Positions 35,047 through 43,635 of a stretch of DNA of 64,000 bases are shown here, in pieces. Origin of the DNA: UMGS1783 sp900555065 (GTDB taxonomy: Bacteria; Bacillota; Clostridia; Oscillospirales; UMGS1783); contig CALKPL010000001.1 of assembly GCA_937991645.1 (NCBI GenBank), forward strand, positions 1 to 64,000. Direction: 5' to 3'. Positions within the stretch are counted from its first letter, which is position 1. Each line of letters begins with the position of its first letter. The translations under genes and the position numbers were made by a program. The notes below the pieces were generated by a model. The model searched no databases, was not told where the DNA came from, and saw only the letters and a list, made by a program, of their open reading frames with translations.

Positions 35047-38000
35047 TTTCGTACACCTGCATGTACATACTGAATACAGCCTGCTCGACGGCGCTTGTAA
35101 AATCAAGGAGCTGGTAAAGCTCGCCGCCTCGCTCGGGCAGAAGGCCATTGCTATCACCGACCACGGCGTCATGTACGGTGTCATAGATTTTTACAAGGCC
35201 TGCAATGCGGCCGGGATCAAGCCCGTGATCGGCTGCGAGGTGTATACCGCGCCCGGCAGCCGGTTTGAAAAACAGCGCCGGGCCGATTACGACTACGCGC
35301 ATCTGCTGCTGCTGGCCAAGAACAACACGGGATATCAGAACCTGTCCAAGCTCGTAACCTACTCCTACATCGAGGGCTTCTACATCAAGCCGCGCGTGGA
35401 CGAAGAGCTGCTGCGCAGGTACAGCGAGGGGATTATCTGCCTTTCCGCCTGCCTTGCAGGCGAGATTCCGCGCGCCATCATGCAGGACGACATGGCGGGC
35501 GCGGAAAAGATTGCGCTGAAATACCGCGAGATATTCGGCGCGGAAAACTTCTACCTGGAAATCCAGGACCATGGGATGGCGGAGCAGAAAAAAGTCAACC
35601 GCGGCATTCTGGAAATCAGCCGCAAGCACGGCATCCCCCTTGTCTGCACCAACGACGCGCACTACCTGCGCCAGGAGGACGCGGACGCGCAGAACGTGCT
35701 GATGTGCATACAGACCAACCACACCGTCGAAGAGGGGTCGGGGCTTGCCTTTGAGACACAGGAGTTCTACATCAAAAGCGGCGACCAGATGGCCGAACTG
35801 TTCGACTACGCGCCCGAAGCGGTCGCCAACACGGTCAGAATCGCAGAAGCCTGCAACGTCGACTTTGAATTCGGCACGCTGCGCCTGCCGAATTTTACCG
35901 CGCCCGACGGTCTGGAAAACTTCGACTATCTCACCCAGCTCTGCTTCGACGGGCTCAAGGACCGATACGCCCCGGTCACCGACGCGCACAGAGAACGGCT
36001 GACGTTTGAGCTGGACACCATCAAGCAGATGGGGTATGTGGACTACTTTCTCATCGTTTGGGATTTCATCAACTATGCGCGCTCGCAGGGGATTCCGGTC
36101 GGCCCGGGCCGCGGCAGCGCGGCCGGCGCGCTCGTCTCGTACTGCCTCGGTATTACAAATATCGATCCGCTGCGCTTTAACCTGCTGTTCGAGCGGTTTT
36201 TGAATCCTGAGCGCGTCACCATGCCGGATATTGACATCGACTTCTGCTATGAGCGGCGGCAGGAGGTTATCGACTATGTTGTGCGCCGCTACGGCTCCGA
36301 CCATGTGTGCCAGATCGTCACGTTCGGAACGATGAAGGCGCGCGGCGTTGTGCGCGACGTGGCGCGGGCGCTGGGATTTGCCTATGCGGACGCGGACCGC
36401 GTCGCGAAGCTCATCCCCTCAGATCTGGGCATGACGCTCGAGCGCGCGCTGGAGATCAGCCCCGACCTGCGCAGCCTGTACGAGGAGGACGACGCGGTGC
36501 GGCAGCTCATCGACACATCGCTCAAGATCGAGGGCATGCCCCGGCACACCTCCATACACGCCGCGGGCGTCGTGATTACGGACGAGCCTGTGAGCGAATA
36601 CCTGCCCCTGCAGCTGAGCGACAACGCGATCGTCACCCAGTACCCGAAAGACACGGTGGAAGAGCTGGGCCTTTTGAAAATGGACTTTCTGGGGCTTCGG
36701 AACCTGACCATCCTCGCCGACACGCTGCGCATGATCGAGCAGGCGGGCAAGCCTTTCGACTTTGACGCCTACAACAACTACACCGACCCTGAAACCTATG
36801 AGCTGCTATCCGTGGGCAATACGAGCGGCGTGTTCCAGCTCGAATCCGCCGGCATGCGCCGCACGCTCATGGAACTTAAGCCCAAGACGATTGAGGACAT
36901 TATCGCGATTATCTCCCTGTACCGGCCGGGGCCGATGGATTCCATTCCCCGATATATCTATGGCAAGAACAACCCGGACAAGGTGGAGTACACCCACGAA
37001 ATGCTCCGCGATATTCTGGACGTGACCTATGGCTGCATCGTCTATCAGGAGCAGGTCATGCAGATTGTCCGGAAGATGGCGGGCTACAACTACGGCCGCG
37101 CCGACCTGGTACGCCGCGCCATGGCCAAGAAAAAGCCATCGGTCATGGAAAAGGAGCGCGAATACTTCCTGCACGGCCTGACCGACGAGAACGGAAACGT
37201 CATTGTGGACGGCTGCCTGCGGCGCGGCGTGGACGAGCGCTCCGCCAACATTATTTTCGACGAGATGACCAAGTTCGCCGCGTACGCCTTCAACAAATCC
37301 CACGCCGCGGCCTATGCCGATATCGCCTATAAGACCGGCTACCTCAAGCGCCATTACCAGAACGAGTATATGGCCGCGCTATTCACGAGCGTGCTCGACA
37401 ACACGGCAAAGGTCGTCGAGTACAAAGACGAGTGCGAACGGCTCGGCATCCCCCTACTGCCGCCCGACGTAAACGAGAGCGACGCGGGGTTTACGCCCGT
37501 TTCGAACGGGATCCGGTTCGGGCTGGTGGCGATCAAGAACATTGGCCGCAGCTTTATTGAGGCGCTTGTGAAGGAACGCGCTGCAAACGGGCCGTTTAAG
37601 AGCTTTTACGACTTTGTGGACCGGATGCTGGACAAGGATATGAACAAGCGCGCGGTCGAATCGCTGATTAAATGCGGCGCGTTCGACTCGCTGGGCGTGA
37701 ACCGGCGCAGGCTGATGAACCGCTATGAGAGCGTCATGTCCACCCTTGCGGGAGAGCGAAAGAATAACCTTGCCGGACAGCTCTCCCTGTTCGGCGAGAC
37801 GCTCGCGCCCAAGGATGAGGACCTGTTTCCCGATCTGCCCGAATTCAGCCAGAAAGAGCTGCTTGCCTATGAAAAGGAGGTGGCCGGCATGTACCTGTCG
37901 GGCCATCCCATGCAGGACTACAAAAAGGAAGTGCAGCAGCTGCACGCCACCCCGATTGCAAATCTGTTGCCGGATGAGGACGGTAATTCCGAGTTTAAGG

Positions 38001-38485
38001 ACGGGCAGACCGTGCTGATTGCGGGGATGATCGCGCAGGTCACGACCAAACTCACCAAAAACGACGCGACCATGGCCTTCCTCTCTATTGAGGACACGAC
38101 CGGTTCGATCGAGACGCTGGTTTTCCCCAAGGTGCGGGACAAGTACGCCAAGCTCATTGTTCAGGACACGCCCGTCGCGCTACGCGGCAAGCTTTCCATT
38201 CGCGAGGAAGAAGACCCCAAACTGCTTTGCGATATGATCGCGCCGCTGACAGGCGCGAGCCAGAACATGGGCAAGCTCTATATCAAGCTTGCGCCGGCCA
38301 AGGCCGCGTATGAGCGGCAGATCAAGGACCGGCTGCGGCAGACGCCTGGCGCGGGACAGGTCGTGTTCTACTTTGAGCAGGACAAGAAATATTACCGGTT
38401 CACGGAAACCGTCAGCATCACCGACGAATTGCTCAGCGAGCTGCGCGGACTGCTCGGCAAAGAATGCGTTGTATTGTCAAAGTAA
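35039..38485 (+). CDS. dnaE: DNA polymerase III subunit alpha
   Basis: The 1148-residue replicative polymerase starts with a PHP domain (HLHVHTEYSLLDG), has the catalytic aspartates in PDIDIDFCYERR at about residue 398, the helix-hairpin-helix region, and an OB fold near residue 990 (VLIAGMIAQVTTKLTKN). It lacks the internal exonuclease of PolC and is the DnaE type. The start overlaps whiA by eight bases. pfkA follows after 56 bases. Confidence 0.97.
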   Translation: MTDFVHLHVHTEYSLLDGACKIKELVKLAASLGQKAIAITDHGVMYGVIDFYKACNAAGIKPVIGCEVYTAPGSRFEKQRRADYDYAHLLLLAKNNTGYQNLSKLVTYSYIEGFYIKPRVDEELLRRYSEGIICLSACLAGEIPRAIMQDDMAGAEKIALKYREIFGAENFYLEIQDHGMAEQKKVNRGILEISRKHGIPLVCTNDAHYLRQEDADAQNVLMCIQTNHTVEEGSGLAFETQEFYIKSGDQMAELFDYAPEAVANTVRIAEACNVDFEFGTLRLPNFTAPDGLENFDYLTQLCFDGLKDRYAPVTDAHRERLTFELDTIKQMGYVDYFLIVWDFINYARSQGIPVGPGRGSAAGALVSYCLGITNIDPLRFNLLFERFLNPERVTMPDIDIDFCYERRQEVIDYVVRRYGSDHVCQIVTFGTMKARGVVRDVARALGFAYADADRVAKLIPSDLGMTLERALEISPDLRSLYEEDDAVRQLIDTSLKIEGMPRHTSIHAAGVVITDEPVSEYLPLQLSDNAIVTQYPKDTVEELGLLKMDFLGLRNLTILADTLRMIEQAGKPFDFDAYNNYTDPETYELLSVGNTSGVFQLESAGMRRTLMELKPKTIEDIIAIISLYRPGPMDSIPRYIYGKNNPDKVEYTHEMLRDILDVTYGCIVYQEQVMQIVRKMAGYNYGRADLVRRAMAKKKPSVMEKEREYFLHGLTDENGNVIVDGCLRRGVDERSANIIFDEMTKFAAYAFNKSHAAAYADIAYKTGYLKRHYQNEYMAALFTSVLDNTAKVVEYKDECERLGIPLLPPDVNESDAGFTPVSNGIRFGLVAIKNIGRSFIEALVKERAANGPFKSFYDFVDRMLDKDMNKRAVESLIKCGAFDSLGVNRRRLMNRYESVMSTLAGERKNNLAGQLSLFGETLAPKDEDLFPDLPEFSQKELLAYEKEVAGMYLSGHPMQDYKKEVQQLHATPIANLLPDEDGNSEFKDGQTVLIAGMIAQVTTKLTKNDATMAFLSIEDTTGSIETLVFPKVRDKYAKLIVQDTPVALRGKLSIREEEDPKLLCDMIAPLTGASQNMGKLYIKLAPAKAAYERQIKDRLRQTPGAGQVVFYFEQDKKYYRFTETVSITDELLSELRGLLGKECVVLSK

Positions 38486-38541
38486 TATTTGACAAACTAT
38501 ATATAACAGCACATACAACAGGACAGGAAAGGAAGGATATA

Positions 38542-39516
38542 ATGGCAGATACACCCAAACGCATCGGCGTACTCACAAGCGGCGGCGACGCGCCGGGCAT
38601 GAACGCTGCGGTGCGCGCCGTCACCAGAACCGCCATCAACGAGGGTTACGAGGTCATCGGTTTTATGCGCGGCTACAACGGCCTTGTCAACAACGATTAT
38701 ATGGTGATGAATATTCGGACTGTGTCCGATACCATACACCGGGGCGGAACGCTGCTCTATACCGCCCGCTGCGAGGAGTTCAAAACGGAAGAGGGCGTGA
38801 AAAAAGGCGCGTCCGTCTGCAACGACCTGAACATTTCCGGGCTGGTCGTCATCGGCGGCGACGGCTCTTTCCGCGGCGCCAAAGACCTGACGCAGTACGG
38901 AATCAGCTGTATCGGCATACCCGGCACGATCGACAACGATATTGGGGCCAGCCAGTACTCGATCGGGTTCGATACGGCCGTCAATACCGTAACCGAGATG
39001 GTGGACAAGATCCGCGACACCTCCCAGTCCCACGACCGCTGCACCGTCGTCGAGGTCATGGGACGCAGAGCCGGGCATATCGCCCTGCATGCCGGACTTG
39101 CGACCGGCGCGACCGCCGTGCTGGTGCCGGAAGTCAAGTTCGACTTTGAACGGGATATTATTAAACGGATCGTACAGGCGGCGGAATCCGGGAAAAAGCA
39201 TTTCGTAATCATGGTCGCCGAAGGCGTCGGCGGCGTCGGCGAACTGGCCAAGGCCATCCAGTGGCGCACCGGTATCGAGTCGCGCGCGTCCATACTTGGA
39301 TATGTACAGCGCGGCGGGAGTCCGTCGGCGCGCGACCGTACCATGGCGAGCCGTATGGGCCACCATGCCGTGCAGCTGCTTGTCAGCGGCCAGGACAACC
39401 GCGTCGTTGTGTACGAAAACGGAACGATAACCGACTTCGACCTGAGGGAAGCGCTCGACATGCACAAGTCGTTCGACATGGACCTCTATAACATCTGCCT
39501 GGAAATCAACTCGTAA
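38542..39516 (+). CDS. pfkA: 6-phosphofructokinase, ATP-dependent type
   Basis: The 324-residue glycolytic enzyme phosphorylates fructose 6-phosphate. The start TPKRIGVLTSGGDAPGMNAA, the nucleotide site GGDGSFRGA (the glycine pattern of ATP-using enzymes), the catalytic GTIDNDI, and VEVMGRRAGHIA are intact. GGAAGGA precedes the ATG at 38542; a frame from 38464 overlaps dnaE and is rejected. It closes the hprK run; dnaE-pfkA is a common Clostridia pair. Confidence 0.96.
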   Translation: MADTPKRIGVLTSGGDAPGMNAAVRAVTRTAINEGYEVIGFMRGYNGLVNNDYMVMNIRTVSDTIHRGGTLLYTARCEEFKTEEGVKKGASVCNDLNISGLVVIGGDGSFRGAKDLTQYGISCIGIPGTIDNDIGASQYSIGFDTAVNTVTEMVDKIRDTSQSHDRCTVVEVMGRRAGHIALHAGLATGATAVLVPEVKFDFERDIIKRIVQAAESGKKHFVIMVAEGVGGVGELAKAIQWRTGIESRASILGYVQRGGSPSARDRTMASRMGHHAVQLLVSGQDNRVVVYENGTITDFDLREALDMHKSFDMDLYNICLEINS

Positions 39517-39566
39517 ACAGACGCGGCGGGTCTATCGCGGCGCCGCATTGGAAGGAGGACATGGCT

Positions 39567-39986
39567 ATGGACTACAGAAAGTTTGGCGACACGTACGCCG
39601 TGCGGCTTGCGCCGGGCGAAGAGGTATGCGAAAGCCTGCTTGCGCTATGCAAAAAGGAAAAGCTCGGCGCCGGGACCGTGTCCGGAATCGGCGCGGCGGG
39701 GAAGGCGACGCTGGGCGTGTACCGCGTCGCGGAGCAGGTATATGTAAGCCGCAGCCTTGAGGGCGAATTTGAAATTGCATCGCTTATGGGAAACATATCG
39801 CAGCAGGCGGGACAGCCCTATCTGCATCTGCACGCTGTTTTGTCGGACGCCGGCGGCGGCGTGTACGCCGGGCATCTGAGCGAGGCGTATATCAGCGCGA
39901 CGGCGGAAATTTTCATTACCACGCTGCAGGGAGAGCTGGGACGTAAGCGGGACGAACGGCTCGGCATCAATCTTATGGTTTTGTAA
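39567..39986 (+). CDS. PPC/DUF296 domain protein
   Basis: The 139-residue protein is a single plants-and-prokaryotes-conserved (DUF296) domain: DTYAVRLAPGEEVCESL, GTVSGIGAAGKATLGVY, the metal-site stretch PYLHLHAVLSD, and GHLSEAYISATAEIFI. Bacterial members form trimers and are often called DNA-binding, without firm evidence. The ATG at 39567 is eight bases after AGGAGG; the ATG at 39561 is too close. It may be read from the pfkA transcript. The accessory island begins just after it. Confidence 0.88.
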   Translation: MDYRKFGDTYAVRLAPGEEVCESLLALCKKEKLGAGTVSGIGAAGKATLGVYRVAEQVYVSRSLEGEFEIASLMGNISQQAGQPYLHLHAVLSDAGGGVYAGHLSEAYISATAEIFITTLQGELGRKRDERLGINLMVL

Positions 39987-40740
39987 AGGCATATAAAAGA
40001 GCGTTTCGCATAGTGTCACCATCCGATAAGGCTGTGAATATGGAACTCGTTAAATTACACAATCTATCGGGCGTTGCAAGGAAAAATGTCGAGAGGAACT
40101 GCAAAAGGTTCCCTCTCGACATTTTTCTGTTCATAGCGGTACATTCGACTGTTACATCGCCTATGCATACAATTATAGTAAAACTCAAAGGAGATTGTAC
40201 TATAAGAGCTAAACAGGATTGCATAGCTTTAGACGATTTTGAATAGATACTGGTGGTGCATTGCTTAAACGAAATGCAGAAAAACCTTATTGCCGACGGT
40301 AAGTACACCGATACAATGGACGAGGTTTTGCTGAAGATCATTGAAATACAAAGCAAATGAAATGCAAGGTTGTAAACAAGAAGGCGTGATTATGAAAAAG
40401 GTGATTTATAACGAAAAAAATGCAAATTAGAATTCAGAGTATTGACCAGATTTATAGGGTTCACAGCCATCACCGCCCCACATATGAGCACCGGACATAC
40501 CATTTTTAATGGGAGATTCCCATTTTACAGGAAGTTCCCGGGTGAAACCTTTGACAAGATCGAAAACAACACCGCTGCACCTCCGTTCAGCAAGCGTCTT
40601 CAGGAATCGGCGGTTCATAGAACCCATACATACACGATGGTATTATCGGAAGGATCTCCAGCATTGATGCCTTCCGTGTTTTCGCCTTCTTTTACTTCGC
40701 CGTCAGTTGCAACATCAGAAGAATTGTGCTAAGTAAAAGT
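39987..40740. other. left edge of the island: gene remnants, no intact gene
   Basis: Composition turns AT-rich here. On the plus strand a fragment ending NLIADGKYTDTMDEVLLKII (stop near 40360) reads like the C-terminus of a small mobile-element protein. On the minus strand 40615-40728 reads DVATDGEVKEGENTEG, then DPSDNTIVYVWVL, resembling an acidic linker running into a membrane anchor like those of the two repeat proteins upstream on that strand. Stops and missing ribosome sites argue that both are remnants. Confidence 0.45.
40082..40126 (+). terminator. terminator after pfkA-DUF296
   Basis: A long stem (about 40082-40099 with 40107-40126) with one bulge ends in five T, about 95 bases past the DUF296 stop. 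Confidence 0.85.
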
Positions 40741-40747
40741 ACAAGAG

Positions 40748-40790
40748 GAGCTGACAGCTCCGAAACAGGGATATCGAAAACTGTCAGCTC
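40748..40790 (-). terminator. probable terminator of the repeat-protein operon
   Basis: A ten-base-pair stem (40748-40757 with 40781-40790) with a 23-base loop lies six bases past the GH36 stop on the minus strand. No good T-run follows, so function is uncertain. Confidence 0.45.
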
Positions 40791-40795
40791 TCATT

Positions 40796-42835
40796 TTACT
40801 TTTTTGTAATATAGATAAGAAGAGACATTCTTGCTTCATTGAAAGTAAGGGTGATACCGTCAGTCATAAGGGTCTCGCCATCCACTTCCATGGTTTCGCC
40901 GTTGTCATCAACTTCTAGAAGATAGGTAGCATCCGCATCCAGGCCTCTGAGAACAAAGGATTGCTTGGACACCATAGATTTCTCGGGACGGAAGGCCATG
41001 AGGAAACCTCTGCCCTCTTCGGGTACATAGTATTCGTAGCAGGCGTTAATGCTATCATAATTGTTACCTGTGCCCTGTGCGAGAATATAGTAGTCACCAT
41101 TCATCATTTCACGGCAGGTGAGGTACTCTTCTGCCTTTTCCATCCACCATTCGACGTTTGTTACAGGAACGCCCATTGTCAAACCAGCACCCATCTGGCA
41201 TCGGAATTCGTAAGAATCATCACAGCCTTCGTTGGAGGCACCGCCACAGGACAGGGGAATCCAGTAGCTTAAGTTCCACCCGATGTTTCTTGTGCCGTCA
41301 GCTGTGGTTGCTGCGTCCACGCCGAGCACGTAATAGTCCGAACGCCAAAGGGGAACGGAGCGTTTCATCATTTCTATATCAAGACGTCTGCCGCCGGATG
41401 CGCAGTTGTCTATCATAAGGCCGGGGACGTTTTCGCGGAGTGCATCGAGATAACGGTAGAGGTTGGTTATGTACTTGATCTCAGTGATACCAGTGCGGTG
41501 CTCGCCTTCCTTGGTATCGGCATAGACCCATTTGTCTAAGGGGTCACAGTTGAAGTCCTGTCTGTACCAGTCGATACCGTTGTCGTTGAGTATGCCGCTG
41601 ATAAGCTCAATGAGATAATCTGTGGCTTCATCGCTTGCAAGGTTGTAGAGCTTAAACATAGCCGAATCGGATGCAGGCATGACATATTCGGAATGGTTTA
41701 CATCGATATCGGTGCCTTCAATAACACGTTCGGGCTCAAACCAAAGGAGGTATTCCTTGCCTTCTTTGTGTACTGCATCGGAAACAACGGAAAGGCCGTC
41801 TGGGTATATCTCTTTGTTTACATACCAGTTGCCCACTTCCTGTGCCCACGCCATATCGTAGGTATCTACAGATGCAATATTGCCGTGCCAGCCGGCGTCT
41901 ACCCAAAGAACATCGTAAGGCCAACCGATAGCTTCGGCACTTGCTATAGTATTGAGCTGTGTTGTAACACCGGCTCCGCCCCATGCGTTTATGGTCAGGG
42001 GCAACTCGGTCACAGGCTCTCCGCTTTCATCGGCAGGCGTATAGTACTGCTGCACCATATCTCTGTATACCTGGTTGCCGTCAACACGGTCGCCGGTAAA
42101 GAAGGTCATTACAATGGAAGGAGTACGCATACTCTCGCCTGCGTGAAGTGCTATATCGGTGCTGGTCATCCCCGCAACCATGGTAAGGGTATCTTCAGTT
42201 GCGGTGAGATTGGCTGTCCACTGTCCGGTCCAGCCGATCGCAACAACTATGCCCTGGCCATCGCCAACCACGTCGAAAAACGGCATATAGCCCTGGGAAG
42301 AACGGCCACCTGTACATTCGAACTTCAGCGTATTCGTTTCGGTCATGCTCTGAGATAGGGGTTCAAAGTCGTGACCGTCGGAGTTACCGCCGTAGGCGTA
42401 GTTTACGGTAGCATCGGTAACGGCATAGGGGGAATTGAGTGCCTGGATATTGGAAATAGGCAAAGAATCGGAGGATGCTGTATTTTCAAAGTAACAACAC
42501 CAGTCAATACAAGGCATATCGCCTCTGAGCAGTATTTCAGCCCAGGCCTTGACGCTGTCCTTCTCATAAGTAAGGACATAGGTGGTGTTACCGTCTTCAT
42601 CAGTGCCCTCTTCTACATTCTTGGCCCACTGGCCTATATGCTCCTGAAAAGGAACCTCTCCGTAGTCAAAGGAAAACAGTTCGTCTTCTTCGATCCTGGC
42701 CTCAAGCCAGATCTTCGCGCGATCCATATCATTCTCGGCGGCGGGGGAATCCGGCCCGGCGTCAGAAGGCTCACCACAGGCAGTCAAGCCCAAAAGGGTA
42801 AGTGCCGCCAATAATAAAGCGAATATTCTTTTCAC
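40796..42835 (-). CDS. GH36-like alpha-galactosidase lipoprotein
   Basis: The 679-residue protein begins MKRIFALLLAALTLLG with lipobox LTAC at about residues 17-20 and an acidic linker, so it should be lipid-anchored on the cell surface. The barrel has the clan D features: VLWVDAGWHG, LWFEPERV, WYRQDFNCDP with the probable nucleophile Asp (about residue 430), NCASGGRRLD, and LWRSDYY with the likely acid/base Asp. Substrate is probably an alpha-galactoside or related glycan. It overlaps the 267-residue repeat protein by four bases (ATGA) and is the last gene of the operon. GC content is lower than in the host-like GH36 gene at 54.5 kb. Confidence 0.88.
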   Translation of the reverse strand: MKRIFALLLAALTLLGLTACGEPSDAGPDSPAAENDMDRAKIWLEARIEEDELFSFDYGEVPFQEHIGQWAKNVEEGTDEDGNTTYVLTYEKDSVKAWAEILLRGDMPCIDWCCYFENTASSDSLPISNIQALNSPYAVTDATVNYAYGGNSDGHDFEPLSQSMTETNTLKFECTGGRSSQGYMPFFDVVGDGQGIVVAIGWTGQWTANLTATEDTLTMVAGMTSTDIALHAGESMRTPSIVMTFFTGDRVDGNQVYRDMVQQYYTPADESGEPVTELPLTINAWGGAGVTTQLNTIASAEAIGWPYDVLWVDAGWHGNIASVDTYDMAWAQEVGNWYVNKEIYPDGLSVVSDAVHKEGKEYLLWFEPERVIEGTDIDVNHSEYVMPASDSAMFKLYNLASDEATDYLIELISGILNDNGIDWYRQDFNCDPLDKWVYADTKEGEHRTGITEIKYITNLYRYLDALRENVPGLMIDNCASGGRRLDIEMMKRSVPLWRSDYYVLGVDAATTADGTRNIGWNLSYWIPLSCGGASNEGCDDSYEFRCQMGAGLTMGVPVTNVEWWMEKAEEYLTCREMMNGDYYILAQGTGNNYDSINACYEYYVPEEGRGFLMAFRPEKSMVSKQSFVLRGLDADATYLLEVDDNGETMEVDGETLMTDGITLTFNEARMSLLIYITKK

Positions 42836-43635
42836 GCCTTTTTACCTGCCTTTCTTACTATTGCCATGGTTACAAGGCAAAGGATAAATGCAACAACAAA
42901 ACCTGCAACCAGCCAAACTATCATATAAACAGGATTGTTTTGCTTAATGACTTTTGTCTCCACTACGGGCTCGGGGATCTCTCTTTCCTCTACTGAAAGT
43001 ATGGTACCGTAATCGAAGTCGTCAATAACAGACAGGGATTCCGTGGAGGACGTATCCAATTCATAGCTGTAGTCTACTCTTATGGAGCAGTACATTCCGT
43101 CCCAGCCATAGGGAGCGTTTGCCCAAAGGCGGGTCTCGCCGTCCAAGGTGGTAACATTGTCAATATAACCGTCATGGCAAGCCTTGGTCTGGTCATAGGG
43201 AACTTCCTCTATGCACAGGTCCACCTCAAGGCCGTCTCTGTAATACTTCGCAAAGTCGCCTTGGAAATTGATAATATCATTCGCTGTATAGGTTAAGCCC
43301 CTACCCAGCTCGAACAGCATGGTATCGTGTTCTTCACCTACGAAAGATGTAGCGCCCTGATACTGCAATGGAGCAGCGTCATCATATTGCAGATTATTCC
43401 CGGTGTCTACTATTCTTAAGGCAATCCAGGGGCCACGGTTGGAGTCGAGCAGATTTACTGCAATCGGCTCGGAGAACTTCACAATTATCTGCGTATCGCT
43501 GATTTGAACACAGTCCTCAACTGTTAATAACTTTGTTTCTTCCTCTGCTGCGACTTCCGGCGCGGCCATGCACATCGCCAAGAGTGTCATTACTGTAGCA
43601 AGGATCGTTGTCATTATTCTTCTGGCCATTTTCAT
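42832..43635 (-). CDS. membrane-anchored protein with one surface repeat module
   Basis: The 267-residue protein has a signal peptide (residues 1-30), one copy (about 35-195) of the module repeated ten times in the neighbouring large protein, an acidic linker, and a transmembrane helix (about 238-260) followed by RKAGKKA. Module landmarks are VKFSEPI, ALRIVD, PLQYQG, CIEE and GWDGMY. It is thus a miniature of the large protein with the same topology. It overlaps both neighbours by four bases, so the three are made together. A role as adaptor, cap or assembly partner is inference. Confidence 0.8.
   Translation of the reverse strand: MKMARRIMTTILATVMTLLAMCMAAPEVAAEEETKLLTVEDCVQISDTQIIVKFSEPIAVNLLDSNRGPWIALRIVDTGNNLQYDDAAPLQYQGATSFVGEEHDTMLFELGRGLTYTANDIINFQGDFAKYYRDGLEVDLCIEEVPYDQTKACHDGYIDNVTTLDGETRLWANAPYGWDGMYCSIRVDYSYELDTSSTESLSVIDDFDYGTILSVEEREIPEPVVETKVIKQNNPVYMIVWLVAGFVVAFILCLVTMAIVRKAGKKA

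Noticed and set aside
40427..40627. Minus-strand frame of 66 codons at the island's left edge
   Set aside because: No ribosome site and no recognised family; overlaps another remnant frame.
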